Part shown: positions 33,538 through 42,617 of the stretch, in pieces
Numbering within the stretch: the stretch's first letter is position 1
How the letters are laid out: the number at the start of each line of letters is the position of its first letter
Assembly (NCBI RefSeq): GCF_003436275.1
Contig: NZ_QSOP01000002.1
Location: 91,725-155,724 of the forward strand
Direction of reading: 5' to 3'
Length of the DNA stretch: 64,000 nt
Origin: Collinsella sp. TM09-10AT
GTDB taxonomy: Bacteria; Actinomycetota; Coriobacteriia; Coriobacteriales; Coriobacteriaceae
The notes under the pieces: generated by a model
What the model was told of the DNA's origin: nothing
The model's input: the letters and a program-made list of their open reading frames with translations, nothing else
Databases searched by the model: none
Program-made: the position numbers and the translations under genes

Positions 33538-35100
33538 ATGGCATTCGTTTCGCTCGCCATCATCGCACTCGTGGCCTTTGCGAGTCCTTTTATCGCCTCG
33601 GCGATTCCCGGAAAACCCGTTCCCGAGACGGTCTTTTTGCTCGTGCTCGGCGCGGTACTGGGACCCCATATGCTCGGCGTCATCCATGTAGATGCTGAGG
33701 TCTCGCTTGTGTCCGAGCTGGGCCTGGCCTTTTTGTTCCTGCTTGCCGGCTTTGAGATCGACCCCAAGAGCATCACGGGCGTCGAGGGGCGCTACGGCTT
33801 GGCGACGTGGGTCGTCACGTTTGGTATCGCCTGGCTTGCCGTGCGCTTTACCCCGTGGTTCTCAGTCAGTCATTTCGACGGTATCGCCGTGACGCTTGCC
33901 CTCACTTCGACGGCGCTCGGTACGCTTGTGCCCATCATGCGCGAGCGCTCGCTCACCGGCACGCGCGTGGGCGACTCGATTCTCGCGTATGGCACTTGGG
34001 GCGAGCTCGGTCCCGTGCTCGCCATGTCGGTGCTGCTGTCTGCCCGCACTGGCATCCAAACGCTCGTAATCCTTGGCTTGTTTGCGGTGGTTTGCGTGTT
34101 GCTGGCCGTGGTCCCAAGCCGCTCCAAGCGCGTCGGCAGCCGCTTCTTTGCGTTTGTCGAGGAGCGCGCCGATACCACGTCGCAGACCTTCGTGCGCCTG
34201 ACGGTGCTCATCCTGGTCACGCTCGTGGCGTTCTCGGCCGTCTTTGATCTCGACATCGTGTTGGGTTCTTTTGCCGCCGGCTTTGTCCTGCGCTATATCA
34301 TCCCCGAGGGCAACCATACGCTCGAGACCAAGCTCGACGGTCTGGCCTACGGTTTTTTGATTCCGGTGTTCTTTACCGTATCGGGCGCAAAGATCGATCT
34401 GACGGCCGTGGCGTCGCGCCCGGGTCTGCTCGTGGGCTTTATCGTGGCGTTGTTGATTATTCGTGCCGTGCCTATTCTTATTTCCATGAGCATTTGTCCT
34501 GCGACGCGCGATGTGTCGGCGTATGGTCGCATTACCGTGGCCCTGTACTGCACCACGGCGCTGCCGATCATCGTTGCCGTTACGAGCGTTGCCGTCAACG
34601 CGGGCGCGCTGTCGCAAGATATTGCGTCGGTCATGGTTGCCGCCGGTGCCATCACGGTGTTCTTGATGCCATTGCTCGCGCAGCTCTTCTACCGCGTGGT
34701 GGATGCCGCACCGGTCGCCGCCGTGGCAGAGGTTGCCGAGCATCCATCCGATGCGCTCGACATCTTGCGCGCCCACCACGACCTAGCGAGCTTGCTTGCG
34801 CGCGAGCACGAGCTGCTGACCTCGCATGGCCATGGTCGCGTATTCGAGGGCCTGCCTACGCTCGATACGATTGCCGAGCGTCTTTCCGCCGAGGCAGCGA
34901 GCGGCCACATCGATGCCCGCATCGTGGACGCGGCGCACCTGCTTGCCGATAAGACCTATGGAGACGAGGTCGACCCGTCCGAGCTGACTCCGCGTGAGCG
35001 CCGCCGCCTGGAGCGCGCCAAGCTCGCTGTGCGCGAATACCGCCGCCGCATGCTGGAGCTCTATGCGCGCGAAGAAGCCGAAGACGACGACGGTAAGTAG
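33538..35100 (+). CDS. CPA2-type cation/proton antiporter
   Basis: A 520-aa protein with 11-13 helices in the first 390 residues. ELGLAFLFLLAGFEIDPKSI and ALTSTALGTLVPIMRERSL are typical of KefB/GerN-like CPA2 exchangers, and FFTVSGAKIDL is the conserved later helix. The C-terminal 120 residues are soluble and charged with many Arg and Glu, and carry no TrkA-N motif, so potassium or nucleotide control is not evident. Na+/H+ or K+/H+ exchange is the likely role. ATG 33538 has GAGAAAGG upstream. It is divergent from purL with a 184-nt gap and is followed by folded non-coding DNA and a terminator. Confidence 0.85.
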   Translation: MAFVSLAIIALVAFASPFIASAIPGKPVPETVFLLVLGAVLGPHMLGVIHVDAEVSLVSELGLAFLFLLAGFEIDPKSITGVEGRYGLATWVVTFGIAWLAVRFTPWFSVSHFDGIAVTLALTSTALGTLVPIMRERSLTGTRVGDSILAYGTWGELGPVLAMSVLLSARTGIQTLVILGLFAVVCVLLAVVPSRSKRVGSRFFAFVEERADTTSQTFVRLTVLILVTLVAFSAVFDLDIVLGSFAAGFVLRYIIPEGNHTLETKLDGLAYGFLIPVFFTVSGAKIDLTAVASRPGLLVGFIVALLIIRAVPILISMSICPATRDVSAYGRITVALYCTTALPIIVAVTSVAVNAGALSQDIASVMVAAGAITVFLMPLLAQLFYRVVDAAPVAAVAEVAEHPSDALDILRAHHDLASLLAREHELLTSHGHGRVFEGLPTLDTIAERLSAEAASGHIDARIVDAAHLLADKTYGDEVDPSELTPRERRRLERAKLAVREYRRRMLELYAREEAEDDDGK

Positions 35101-35109
35101 TCGATACTT

Positions 35110-35222
35110 TCTCGGGGAAGCCGCGTCCCGCTTTGAAGGCTCGGAACGGGATGTGGTTTCCGCAAGGAGGTCCTGGGGGAAACCGTGCCCCGTTCTGATC
35201 CGAAATACTGGGACATAGTTTC
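35110..35222. repeat. Pair of G-U-containing inverted repeats after the antiporter gene
   Basis: GGAAGCCGCGTCCCG near 35116-35130 can pair with CGGGATGTGGTTTCC near 35147-35161, and GGGAAACCGTGCCCC near 35176-35191 with GGGACATAGTTTCCC near 35210-35224. Both units are variations on one theme (GGAAACC..G.CCC...GGGAC...GTTTCC), as if a small hairpin element had been duplicated and drifted. Similar G/C block motifs occur at 54806-54895 and 40581-40600. Confidence 0.5.
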
Positions 35223-35239
35223 CCTTTCATAACAGGAGA

Positions 35240-35281
35240 AGGCGCGCTGTCTGTAGTTGATTCAGACGGCGCGCCTTTTTG
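35240..35281 (+). terminator. Intrinsic terminator of the antiporter gene
   Basis: AGGCGCGCTGTCTG (35240-35253) pairs with CAGACGGCGCGCCT (35263-35276), followed by TTTTTGG. The T run is only on the plus strand, so it serves the antiporter transcript, although it lies 140 nt after that stop. Confidence 0.82.
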
Positions 35282-35322
35282 GTTGAGCTATGTTGAAACT
35301 TGAAGCCAAAGCTTGTGGCTCC

Positions 35323-36072
35323 TTAGGAGCGGGCGGCTCCGTCGACGGGGAGCACGGCGCCCGTGACATAGGAGGACATGTCGCTCGCCAGGAAAACAAA
35401 GGCGTTGGCGACATCCTCGGGCTCGCCCATGCGACCCAGCGGAATGGTGGCGATGATGGGCTTGATGACCTCTTCGGGCAGGTTGGCGACCATGTCGGTC
35501 TTAGTCACGCCGGGGGCGACGGCGTTGACGCGGATGCCCATGGGAGCGAGCTCGCGCGAGAGCGACTGGACCATACCGTTGACGGCAAACTTGGACGTGG
35601 GGTAACCGACGCCGGAGGGCTGGCCGTACTTGGCGACCATCGAGCTTGTGGTAGTGATGGTGCCGCCGTGGCCGGCCTCGGTCATGATCTTGGCGGCAGC
35701 CTGGTGGCCATTAAAGACGGCGACGACGTTAAGGTCCATGACCTTTGCGAACTCCTCGGCCGTATAGTTAAGGAGCGGCGAGCGCTGGGAGATGCCGGCA
35801 TTGTTGACGACCGTGTCCAAGCCGCCCATGTCAGCGGCAGCCTGGGTAAAGGCCTCGGTCACGGCTTCGAGCGAGGTGAGATCGCAGGAGCGACCCCAGA
35901 CCTTGGCGTCGGGATAGGCGGCTGTCAGCTTCTCAACGGCCGTGTCGGCAGTCTCCTGGCGCGAGCCAAAGACGGTGACGGCAGCGCCTTCCTCGATAAA
36001 ACGGCAGGCGATGGCATAGCCGATACCGCGTGTGCCTCCGGTGATGATTGCTTTCTTGCCCTCGAGCAACAT
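35323..36072 (-). CDS. Short-chain dehydrogenase/reductase (3-oxoacyl-ACP reductase-like)
   Basis: A 249-aa classical SDR. NAD(P) site TGGTRGIG (11-18), NNAG (90-93), a Ser in TTSS (about 141-144), and catalytic Y157 and K161 in YPTSK. The end (ASDMSSYVTGAVLPVDGA) resembles FabG-type and sugar-alcohol dehydrogenases. VFGSR after the second strand suggests NADP preference, by family rule. It stands alone, so its substrate is unknown. I chose ATG 36072 with GAGAGGAAG upstream; the frame is open to 36144 but the Rossmann fold would then begin too late. Confidence 0.88.
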   Translation of the reverse strand: MLLEGKKAIITGGTRGIGYAIACRFIEEGAAVTVFGSRQETADTAVEKLTAAYPDAKVWGRSCDLTSLEAVTEAFTQAAADMGGLDTVVNNAGISQRSPLLNYTAEEFAKVMDLNVVAVFNGHQAAAKIMTEAGHGGTITTTSSMVAKYGQPSGVGYPTSKFAVNGMVQSLSRELAPMGIRVNAVAPGVTKTDMVANLPEEVIKPIIATIPLGRMGEPEDVANAFVFLASDMSSYVTGAVLPVDGAARS

Positions 36073-36220
36073 GGTGCTTCCTCTCATCGCGGGCGGACAT
36101 TCGCAGCACAGCGTAGCGGTAGTCGGAATCGGCCGCGTTTGCATATCGGTGAACGGTAGCCCGCGTTACCGATGAGCGGCTCGCGCAAATGTGCTTTGCC
36201 GTTGTGCTTAGGGCAGGTGA

Positions 36221-36256
36221 CAAAAGGGCTCCCGTCCCACATCGGACGGGAGCCCT
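36221..36256 (-). terminator. Intrinsic terminator of hom
   Basis: AGGGCTCCCGTCC (36225-36237) and GGACGGGAGCCCT (36244-36256) form a 13-bp perfect stem with a 6-nt loop. On the minus strand the stem is followed by TTTTGTC. It lies 30 nt after the hom stop. Confidence 0.88.
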
Positions 36257-36286
36257 CAAGGCGCGTATTGCTAGGCGAGCGTTGGG

Positions 36287-37630
36287 CTAGTTCGCCATGA
36301 CGCCTTCGGTCCAAGCCTCAACGTCCTCGATGCGCAGGACGTTGGCGACCTCGGCCACGCAGCCGACGCTGGCAAGCTCGGCGGCGGCAGCCTGGACGTC
36401 CTTCTCGAGCGCGCGGTGCGTCAGGAAGATGACCGAGCAGGCATCGCTGACGCCCGACTTGCCGTCCTCGACCTGGTTGATGAGCGAGATCGAGATGTTA
36501 TGCTTGGCAAAGATGTCGACCGTCTCGGACAGGGCGCCCACGCGGTCGGCGACCTTCAGGCGCACATAGTACTTGGTCTGGAGCTCGTCCATGGGCTTAA
36601 AGGCGAGGTTGTGGCCATAGGGCTCAATCTCGGGCAGCGGAGCCACGCCGCGGCTGATCTGCTCGGAGAGCGACAGGATATCGCCCACGACGGCGCTCGC
36701 GGTGGGGAAGGAGCCTGCGCCCGCGCCGTAGAACATGGTCTCGCCCACGGCGTCGCCTACCACGTAGACGGCGTTCATGGCGCCGTTGACCTTGGCGAGC
36801 ATATGGTCTGCGGGGATCAGCGTGGGATGCACGCGAACGTCGACGCCAGCGTCGGTGTTGCGGGCGATGCCGAGCAGTTTGATGGTGTAGCCGAGCTCGC
36901 GGGCCTGGGCGATGTCCTCGGCGCCGATGGTGCGGATACCCTGCTGGTACACATCATCGGTGGTAACGCGGGTGCCAAAGCCGATGGAGGCGAGGATGGC
37001 CGTCTTGCTGGCGGCATCGAAGCCGTCGACGTCGGCGGACGGGTCGGCCTCGGCATAGCCCTTAGCCTGTGCGTCGGCGAGCACGTCAGCGTAATCGGCG
37101 CCCTCGGCGTCCATGCGCGACAGGATGTAGTTGGTGGTGCCGTTGAGGATGCCGGCGATGGTCAGGATCTTGTTACCCACCAGGTCGTGCTCGAGTGTGC
37201 TGACAATGGGGATGCCGCCACCGCAGCTGGCCTCGCACTTAATCTGCACGCCGCACGCACGCGCCTTCTCGGCAAGCGTCTCGACGTGACGGCCCAGCAG
37301 GGCCTTGTTGGCAGAGACGACGTGCTTGCCGTGCTCAAAGGCGGTGGTGAAGATCTCGGTCGCGGGGTGCTCGCCGCCGATGAGTTCGACGACGATATCG
37401 ACGGCTGGGTCGGTGACGACGTCATGCCAGTCACTCGTAAAGGCCTCGCGCTCAATACCGGCTGCCTCGGCCTGCTCCCAGGCAAGCGCGCAGGCGCGGG
37501 TCAGCTTAAGGTCGATGCCGTAGGCTGCCAGGTACTCATCGTGGTGGCTCTTGATCAGACGGGCCACGCCGCCGCCGACGGTTCCCAGACCGATCAGACC
37601 GACGTTCACGGTGCGCAGGGATTCGCTCAT
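36287..37630 (-). CDS. hom: Homoserine dehydrogenase with C-terminal ACT domain
   Basis: A 447-aa enzyme that reduces aspartate semialdehyde to homoserine on the threonine and methionine branch. The NAD(P) loop is GLGTVGGG (14-21). ANKALLGRH, CEASCGGGIPI, ILNGTTNYILSRM and GYAEADPSADVDGFDAASK carry the catalytic Lys and substrate residues. The ACT domain near the end (YYVRLKVADRVGALSETVDI) predicts feedback control, usually by threonine. AAGGAGC precedes ATG 37630. It is transcribed alone and divergently from the branched-chain amino acid importer; threonine is a precursor of isoleucine, so the pairing makes metabolic sense. Confidence 0.94.
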   Translation of the reverse strand: MSESLRTVNVGLIGLGTVGGGVARLIKSHHDEYLAAYGIDLKLTRACALAWEQAEAAGIEREAFTSDWHDVVTDPAVDIVVELIGGEHPATEIFTTAFEHGKHVVSANKALLGRHVETLAEKARACGVQIKCEASCGGGIPIVSTLEHDLVGNKILTIAGILNGTTNYILSRMDAEGADYADVLADAQAKGYAEADPSADVDGFDAASKTAILASIGFGTRVTTDDVYQQGIRTIGAEDIAQARELGYTIKLLGIARNTDAGVDVRVHPTLIPADHMLAKVNGAMNAVYVVGDAVGETMFYGAGAGSFPTASAVVGDILSLSEQISRGVAPLPEIEPYGHNLAFKPMDELQTKYYVRLKVADRVGALSETVDIFAKHNISISLINQVEDGKSGVSDACSVIFLTHRALEKDVQAAAAELASVGCVAEVANVLRIEDVEAWTEGVMAN

Positions 37631-37881
37631 AGATAGCTCCTTCGTGCATCTTATGGATGGATTAACCGCTTAAAGGTTGAGTGCATTCTAGCGTGAACCG
37701 GGGGCGCGTGCTCGCCAGGCAACAGGAGCCGCACAAAACGGCACCCCCGAAACGCTGCGGAAACATTGGAAACACGCTCGCTACAAACGGACTTCTGTAA
37801 CAAACTGTCAACGTTTGCGCCATAAGGTTTGCCCTGTACCGCAAGACGGCCGCACCGCGGCCAGCGAAAAAGGGGGACACC

Positions 37882-39048
37882 ATGTTCAGCATCAACAGCA
37901 CGCTCAGCCGTAGGAACTTTCTCGCCGGCGCTGCGGCGCTCGGCAGCACCGCCGCACTCGCTGGTTGCTCGTCGGGTGGCTCGGACGGCGGCACCGCCGA
38001 TGACGGCAAGACCTTCAAGATCGGTGTCATCGGCCCTCTGACCGGCGCCGCGGCAACCTATGGCGTTTCGGCCGAGAAGGGTGCCAAGCTTGCCGCCAAG
38101 GATTTCTCGACCAAGGACCTCAAACTCTCGCTTAAGTCCGAGGATGACGTCGCCGACGGCGAGAAGGCTATCAACGCTTTCAATACCCTGTGCGACTGGG
38201 GCATGCAGGCGCTCGTCGGCCCCGTCACGACTGGTGCCGCCGTCGCTGTCTCGGGCGAGATCGCCGACGATATGCTCATGGTCACGCCCTCTGCTTCGTC
38301 CCTCGACGTCACCAAGGACAAGACCACGGTTTTCCAGGTTTGCTTTACCGACCCCACCATGGGCGCGAGTGCTGCCAAGTTTTTGGCCGAGAAGTATGCA
38401 GACGCCAAGATCGCCCTGTTCTACAACTCCGGCGATACGTACAGCTCGGGTGTTGCCGATGCCTTTGCCGAGCAGGCCAAGGAGTCCAAACTTGATATCG
38501 TCGATACCGAGACCTTTAAGGACGACTCCTCCACGAGCTTTACCAACCAGCTCACCAAGGCCAAGGAGGCCGGCGCCACGCTCATCTTTGCGCCGATCTA
38601 CTACACGCCGGCGTCCGTTTTGCTCAAGAACGCCAAGGACATGGGATACGACATGACCCTCATGGGTACCGACGGCATGGACGGCCTGCTCTCCGTTGAG
38701 GGCTTCGACACCTCCCTTGCCGAGGGCGTGCTGCTCATGACCCCGTTCTCTGCCGACGATGAGAAGAACGCCGACTTTGTCAAGGCATATAAGGACGCCT
38801 ACGACGAGACGCCCAACCAGTTTGCCGCCGATGCCTATGACTGCGTCCATGCGATTGTCGAGGCTATCGATAAGGCAGACATCGATATTACGGCCGACGG
38901 CGCCGACATTGCCGGCGATCTTGCCAAGGCCATGCGCAAGATCAAGATCGAGGGCCTGACGGGCGAGCTCACGTGGAACGACGAGGGCCAAGTCGAGAAG
39001 CCCGCTACAGCCTATGTGATCCAGGACGGCAAGTACATCGCCGCCTAA
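37882..39048 (+). CDS. livJ: Branched-chain amino acid binding lipoprotein (first copy)
   Basis: A 388-aa periplasmic-binding-protein type I (LivJ/BraC family). The signal peptide has twin arginines and a lipobox (SRRNFLAGAAAL then ALAGC, lipidated Cys near residue 28), so it is probably exported by Tat and anchored as a lipoprotein. The mature part starts with KIGVIGPLTGAAATYG and contains LVGPVTTGAAVAV, TPSASS and ALFYNSGDTYSSG, family features that form the ligand cleft. GGGGGAC precedes ATG 37882. A close paralog follows at 39320. Permease and ATPase genes lie further on, so it delivers Leu/Ile/Val or a related amino acid. Confidence 0.9.
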   Translation: MFSINSTLSRRNFLAGAAALGSTAALAGCSSGGSDGGTADDGKTFKIGVIGPLTGAAATYGVSAEKGAKLAAKDFSTKDLKLSLKSEDDVADGEKAINAFNTLCDWGMQALVGPVTTGAAVAVSGEIADDMLMVTPSASSLDVTKDKTTVFQVCFTDPTMGASAAKFLAEKYADAKIALFYNSGDTYSSGVADAFAEQAKESKLDIVDTETFKDDSSTSFTNQLTKAKEAGATLIFAPIYYTPASVLLKNAKDMGYDMTLMGTDGMDGLLSVEGFDTSLAEGVLLMTPFSADDEKNADFVKAYKDAYDETPNQFAADAYDCVHAIVEAIDKADIDITADGADIAGDLAKAMRKIKIEGLTGELTWNDEGQVEKPATAYVIQDGKYIAA

Positions 39049-39319
39049 GTGCGTATAAAGCGCTACCGGTGAGGCCGTTTTAATCAGGACAGGGAAGCTT
39101 GTAACAGAATGGAAACATTACTTTCACACAATAAAGTGGCTAAACTGCATAAACCAATAGAAATACGCATAATTATGGATAAACGGACAAAACAAAAGAA
39201 TAGTTGAAATAATCGCCACTTTTCTCAACTAAAGCGTCTACTATTTTGCGAACGCCGAACACGGCGAAGGATGGCCTGTTGGGTAACCGAAACCCGACGA
39301 GATTTGAGAGGAGAGCCGC
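39049..39319 (+). promoter_or_regulatory. AT-rich region upstream of the second livJ
   Basis: Bases 39100-39240 are clearly richer in A and T than the flanking genes and contain no ORF of note. AGTTGA near 39203 and TCAACT near 39226 form a short inverted repeat, and TACTAT near 39238 could be a -10 box, but no consistent -35 pairs with it. A separate promoter for the second binding protein is likely. No clear terminator follows the first copy. Confidence 0.4.
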
Positions 39320-40507
39320 ATGTCGAGCCTCACCGGTAAGTCATTGAACCCTGTTATGAATCGCAGGAGCGTTATCGCGAGCGCAGCAGGTCTGGGGGCG
39401 ATGTCCATTCTAGCTGGCTGCTCCTCCAACGGCGGCGACAGCGGTTCCGCTTCGGGCGACGCTTCGTTTAAGATCGGCACCATCGGCCCGCTGACCGGTG
39501 CCGCCGCGTCCTACGGCAAGTCCGTTACCCAGGGCGTCGAGCTTGGCTGCAAGGACTTCTCCACCAAGGAGCTGCCGCTTGCCAGCAAGGCCGAGGACGA
39601 CCAGGCCGACGGCGAGAAGGCCGTCAACGCCTTTAATACCCTGCTCGACTGGGGCATGCAGGCCCTTGTCGGCCCGACCACCACGGGTGCGTCGGTTGCC
39701 GTTGCCGCAGAGTGCGGTAACGACCCCAAGACGTTCATGATCACCCCGTCCGCGTCCTCCGAGGACGTCACCGACGGCAAGGATTGCGTCTTCCAGGTTT
39801 GCTTTACCGACCCCAACCAGGGCGTCAACGCTGCCAAGTTCCTGGCGCAGAAGTATGCGGACGAGAAGTTCGTACTGTTCTATAACTCCGGCGACGCCTA
39901 TTCTTCGGGTATCGCAGATTCCTTTAAGGCCCAGGCCGCTGAGTCTAAGCTCGAGATTGTTGACGAGGAGACCTTTAAGGACGACTCTGCCACGAGCTTT
40001 ACCAACCAGCTGACCAAGGCCAAGCAGGCCGGCGCCACCATGATCTTCGCGCCGATCTACTACACGCCGGCGTCCGTCCTGCTCAAGAACGCCAAGGACA
40101 TGGGCTACGACGTCAAGATGATGGGCTGCGACGGCATGGACGGCATCCTGGGCGTTGAGGGCTTCGACACTTCTCTTGCCGAGGGCCTGCTGCTTATGAC
40201 CCCGTTCTCCGCCGACGACGAGAAGAATGCCGACTTCGTCAACGCTTACAAGGATAAGTACGGCGATACCCCCGACCAGTTTGCCGCCGACGCCTACGAT
40301 GGCGTGCACGCGGTGGCTGAGGCCCTCAAGGAGGCCGGTCTTGGTGTCGACGCCGATCCGACCGAGGTCGCCGAGAAGCTGCCCAAGGCTATGCTCAAGA
40401 TTACCGTTGACGGTCTGACCGGCAAGCTCACCTGGAACGATAAGGGTCAGGTCCAGAAGGACCCCACGGCGTACGTTATCACCGATGGCAAGTACGTACA
40501 GGCCTAA
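39320..40507 (+). CDS. livJ: Branched-chain amino acid binding lipoprotein (second copy)
   Basis: A 395-aa paralog of the protein encoded just upstream. Long stretches are nearly the same, for example FTNQLTKAK, APIYYTPASVLLKNAKDMGY and FSADDEKNADFV, while the signal peptide and first 40 residues differ. It also has a twin-arginine-type signal with lipobox (NRRSVIASAAGLGA then SILAGC, Cys near residue 34). GAGGAGAG precedes ATG 39320. The duplication lets one importer use two receptors with different affinity or specificity; the differences I can see lie around the cleft-facing CDWGMQALVGP and CFTDP segments. Confidence 0.9.
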   Translation: MSSLTGKSLNPVMNRRSVIASAAGLGAMSILAGCSSNGGDSGSASGDASFKIGTIGPLTGAAASYGKSVTQGVELGCKDFSTKELPLASKAEDDQADGEKAVNAFNTLLDWGMQALVGPTTTGASVAVAAECGNDPKTFMITPSASSEDVTDGKDCVFQVCFTDPNQGVNAAKFLAQKYADEKFVLFYNSGDAYSSGIADSFKAQAAESKLEIVDEETFKDDSATSFTNQLTKAKQAGATMIFAPIYYTPASVLLKNAKDMGYDVKMMGCDGMDGILGVEGFDTSLAEGLLLMTPFSADDEKNADFVNAYKDKYGDTPDQFAADAYDGVHAVAEALKEAGLGVDADPTEVAEKLPKAMLKITVDGLTGKLTWNDKGQVQKDPTAYVITDGKYVQA

Positions 40508-40539
40508 TAGACCACCTTACATAGAGCGGTTTTGATCCC

Positions 40540-40600
40540 AAGCAGGGGAGGTTTTGGCCTTCCCTGCTTGCTTGGTATCTAGGGACAGTGTAACGTCCCT
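40540..40600 (+). promoter_or_regulatory. Hairpins between livJ and livH
   Basis: AAGCAGGGGAGG (40540-40551) pairs with CCTTCCCTGCTT (40558-40569) over a 6-nt loop, with one G-U pair and no good T run. A second hairpin, AGGGAC (40581-40586) with GTCCCT (40595-40600), follows. Such structures after a binding-protein gene typically protect its message and let only part of the transcription proceed to the membrane genes. Confidence 0.6.
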
Positions 40601-40646
40601 GTTTCATACATCAACTGGAAACCTATTCGAAAGGGGGATGTGGAAC

Positions 40647-41528
40647 ATGACGGTCTTTATCCAATACCTGGTCAACGGCCTGTCCATGGGCAGCGTCTAC
40701 GCCATCATCGCGTTGGGCTACACCATGGTCTACGGTATCGCCAAGATGCTGAACTTCGCTCACGGCGACGTCATCATGGTCGGTGCCTATGTCTCGTTCT
40801 GCGCCACGTCGTATCTCGGCCTCCCGGGCTGGGCATCTGTAATTCTCTCTTGCGTGGTCTGCACGGTTCTCGGTGTTCTCATTGAGGGTCTGGCCTATAA
40901 GCCGCTGCGCCAAGCAGGCCCGCTGGCCGTTTTGATCACGGCCATCGGCGTGTCCTACTTCCTGCAGAATGCCGCGCAGCTTCTGTGGGGCGCCACGCCC
41001 AAGAACTTCACTTCGCTCGTCACCTTCCCGGTGCCGGAGTTCTTGGCCAAGTTCAACGTGAGCGCCGTGTCGCTCGTCACCATCGTCGCCTGCCTGGTTA
41101 TCATGGCCGGCCTGATGTTCTTTACAGGTAAGACCAAGATGGGCAAAGCCATGCGCGCCGTGTCCGAGGACAAGGCCGCCGCTCAGCTCATGGGCATCAA
41201 CGTCAACCGCACCATCTCGATGACGTTTGCCATCGGCTCTGCCCTTGCCGCCATCGCCGGCGTGCTCCTGTGCTCCTACTCGCCGGTGCTGCAGCCCACG
41301 ACGGGTGCCATGCCTGGCATCAAGGCCTTCGACGCCGCCGTCTTTGGCGGTATCGGCTCCATCCCCGGCGCCTTTGTCGGTGGCATTCTCATCGGCATCA
41401 TCGAGGCGATGGCGCAGGCCTACATTTCCACGAGCCTTGCCAACTCCATCGTCTTTGGTGTTCTGATCATCGTCCTGCTCGTCAAGCCTGCCGGCCTCTT
41501 GGGCAAGTACGTCCCCGAGAAGGTGTAG
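40647..41528 (+). CDS. livH: Branched-chain amino acid ABC transporter permease LivH
   Basis: A 293-aa inner-membrane permease with about eight helices. VNGLSMGSVYAIIALGYTMV and GIAKMLNFAHGDVIMVGAY near the start and GIGSIPGAFVGGILIGIIEA near the end are LivH signatures. KAMRAVSEDKAAAQLMGINV is the cytoplasmic coupling loop that contacts the ATPase. I chose ATG 40647, since GGGGG is nine bases upstream; ATG 40638 is too close to that site. It pairs with LivM, encoded nine bases on. Confidence 0.93.
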   Translation: MTVFIQYLVNGLSMGSVYAIIALGYTMVYGIAKMLNFAHGDVIMVGAYVSFCATSYLGLPGWASVILSCVVCTVLGVLIEGLAYKPLRQAGPLAVLITAIGVSYFLQNAAQLLWGATPKNFTSLVTFPVPEFLAKFNVSAVSLVTIVACLVIMAGLMFFTGKTKMGKAMRAVSEDKAAAQLMGINVNRTISMTFAIGSALAAIAGVLLCSYSPVLQPTTGAMPGIKAFDAAVFGGIGSIPGAFVGGILIGIIEAMAQAYISTSLANSIVFGVLIIVLLVKPAGLLGKYVPEKV

Positions 41529-41537
41529 GTGAGCGTT

Positions 41538-42617
41538 ATGAAGTTTCTTAAAGACAAGCAGACGCGTCACGACTTTGTTACGTACGCCATGTGCCTTGTG
41601 GCGTTCGCCATCGTGTTCTTTATGCAGTCCAACCACATGATTCCGCGCATGATCGCCGGTCAGCTGGTTCCCATTACGGCCTATATCGTCATGGCCATCT
41701 CCCTTAACCTCGTCGTCGGCATCGCGGGCGACTTGTCGCTGGGCCACGCGGGCTTTATGAGTGTCGGTGCCTATACGGGAATCGTCACCGCCGTCGCGCT
41801 GGAGAGCGCCGTTCCCTCCGATCCGGTGCGCCTTATCATCAGCATCGTGGTCGGCGCCATCGCTGCCGCCATCCTGGGCTTCTTGATCGGCATCCCGGTC
41901 CTTCGCCTGAGCGGCGATTACCTGGCTATCGTGACGCTGGCCTTTGGCGAGATCATCAAAGAGATCGTCACCTGCCTTATCGTGGGCGTCGACTCCCGCG
42001 GCCTGCATGTGATCTTTAACATTACAGGTAACTCCACGATCGACGACCTGCACCTGCTCGAGGACGGCACCGCCATCATCAAGGGCGCCCAGGGCGCATC
42101 GGGCGTGTCGACGTACTCGACCTTCCTCGCCGGTGCCGTCCTGGTCATGGTCGCACTCGTGATCGTGCTCAACCTGGTTCGCAGCCGTACCGGCCGTGCC
42201 ATTATGGCCGTGCGCGACAACAAGATCGCTGCCGAGTCCGTGGGCATCTCCGTCACCGAGTACCGCATGATCGCCTTCGTGGTTTCCGCCGCTCTCGCCG
42301 GCGCTGCCGGAGCCCTCTTCGGCGGTAACTTCTCGCAGCTTTCCGCCACCAAGTTCGACTTCAACACGTCCATCCTCATCCTGGTATTCGTGGTCCTGGG
42401 CGGTCTGGGCAATATGCGCGGCTCCGTCATCGCGGCGGCGTTGCTCACGGTGCTTCCCGAGCTGCTCCGTCAGTTCTCGGACTACCGCATGCTCATCTAC
42501 GCCATCGTGCTGATCCTGGTCATGATCTTTACCAACAACCCGCAGCTCAAGGCGTTCTTCGCACGCATTAAGGACCGCTTTGCTTCCAAGAAGGAGGTAG
42601 CAGCCGATGCCCAGTAA
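41538..42617 (+). CDS. livM: Branched-chain amino acid ABC transporter permease LivM
   Basis: A 359-aa permease with about ten helices. AISLNLVVGIAGDLSLGHAG and MSVGAYTGI are LivM hallmarks, and GRAIMAVRDNKIAAESVGIS is the coupling loop. GGNFSQLSATKFDFNTSILI and VFVVLGGLGNMRGSVI complete the family pattern. GTG 41529 (directly after the livH stop) and ATG 41538 are both possible starts; I prefer the ATG, six bases after AGGTG. The C-terminus is basic and cytoplasmic. Its last 11 bases overlap livG. Confidence 0.92.
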   Translation: MKFLKDKQTRHDFVTYAMCLVAFAIVFFMQSNHMIPRMIAGQLVPITAYIVMAISLNLVVGIAGDLSLGHAGFMSVGAYTGIVTAVALESAVPSDPVRLIISIVVGAIAAAILGFLIGIPVLRLSGDYLAIVTLAFGEIIKEIVTCLIVGVDSRGLHVIFNITGNSTIDDLHLLEDGTAIIKGAQGASGVSTYSTFLAGAVLVMVALVIVLNLVRSRTGRAIMAVRDNKIAAESVGISVTEYRMIAFVVSAALAGAAGALFGGNFSQLSATKFDFNTSILILVFVVLGGLGNMRGSVIAAALLTVLPELLRQFSDYRMLIYAIVLILVMIFTNNPQLKAFFARIKDRFASKKEVAADAQ

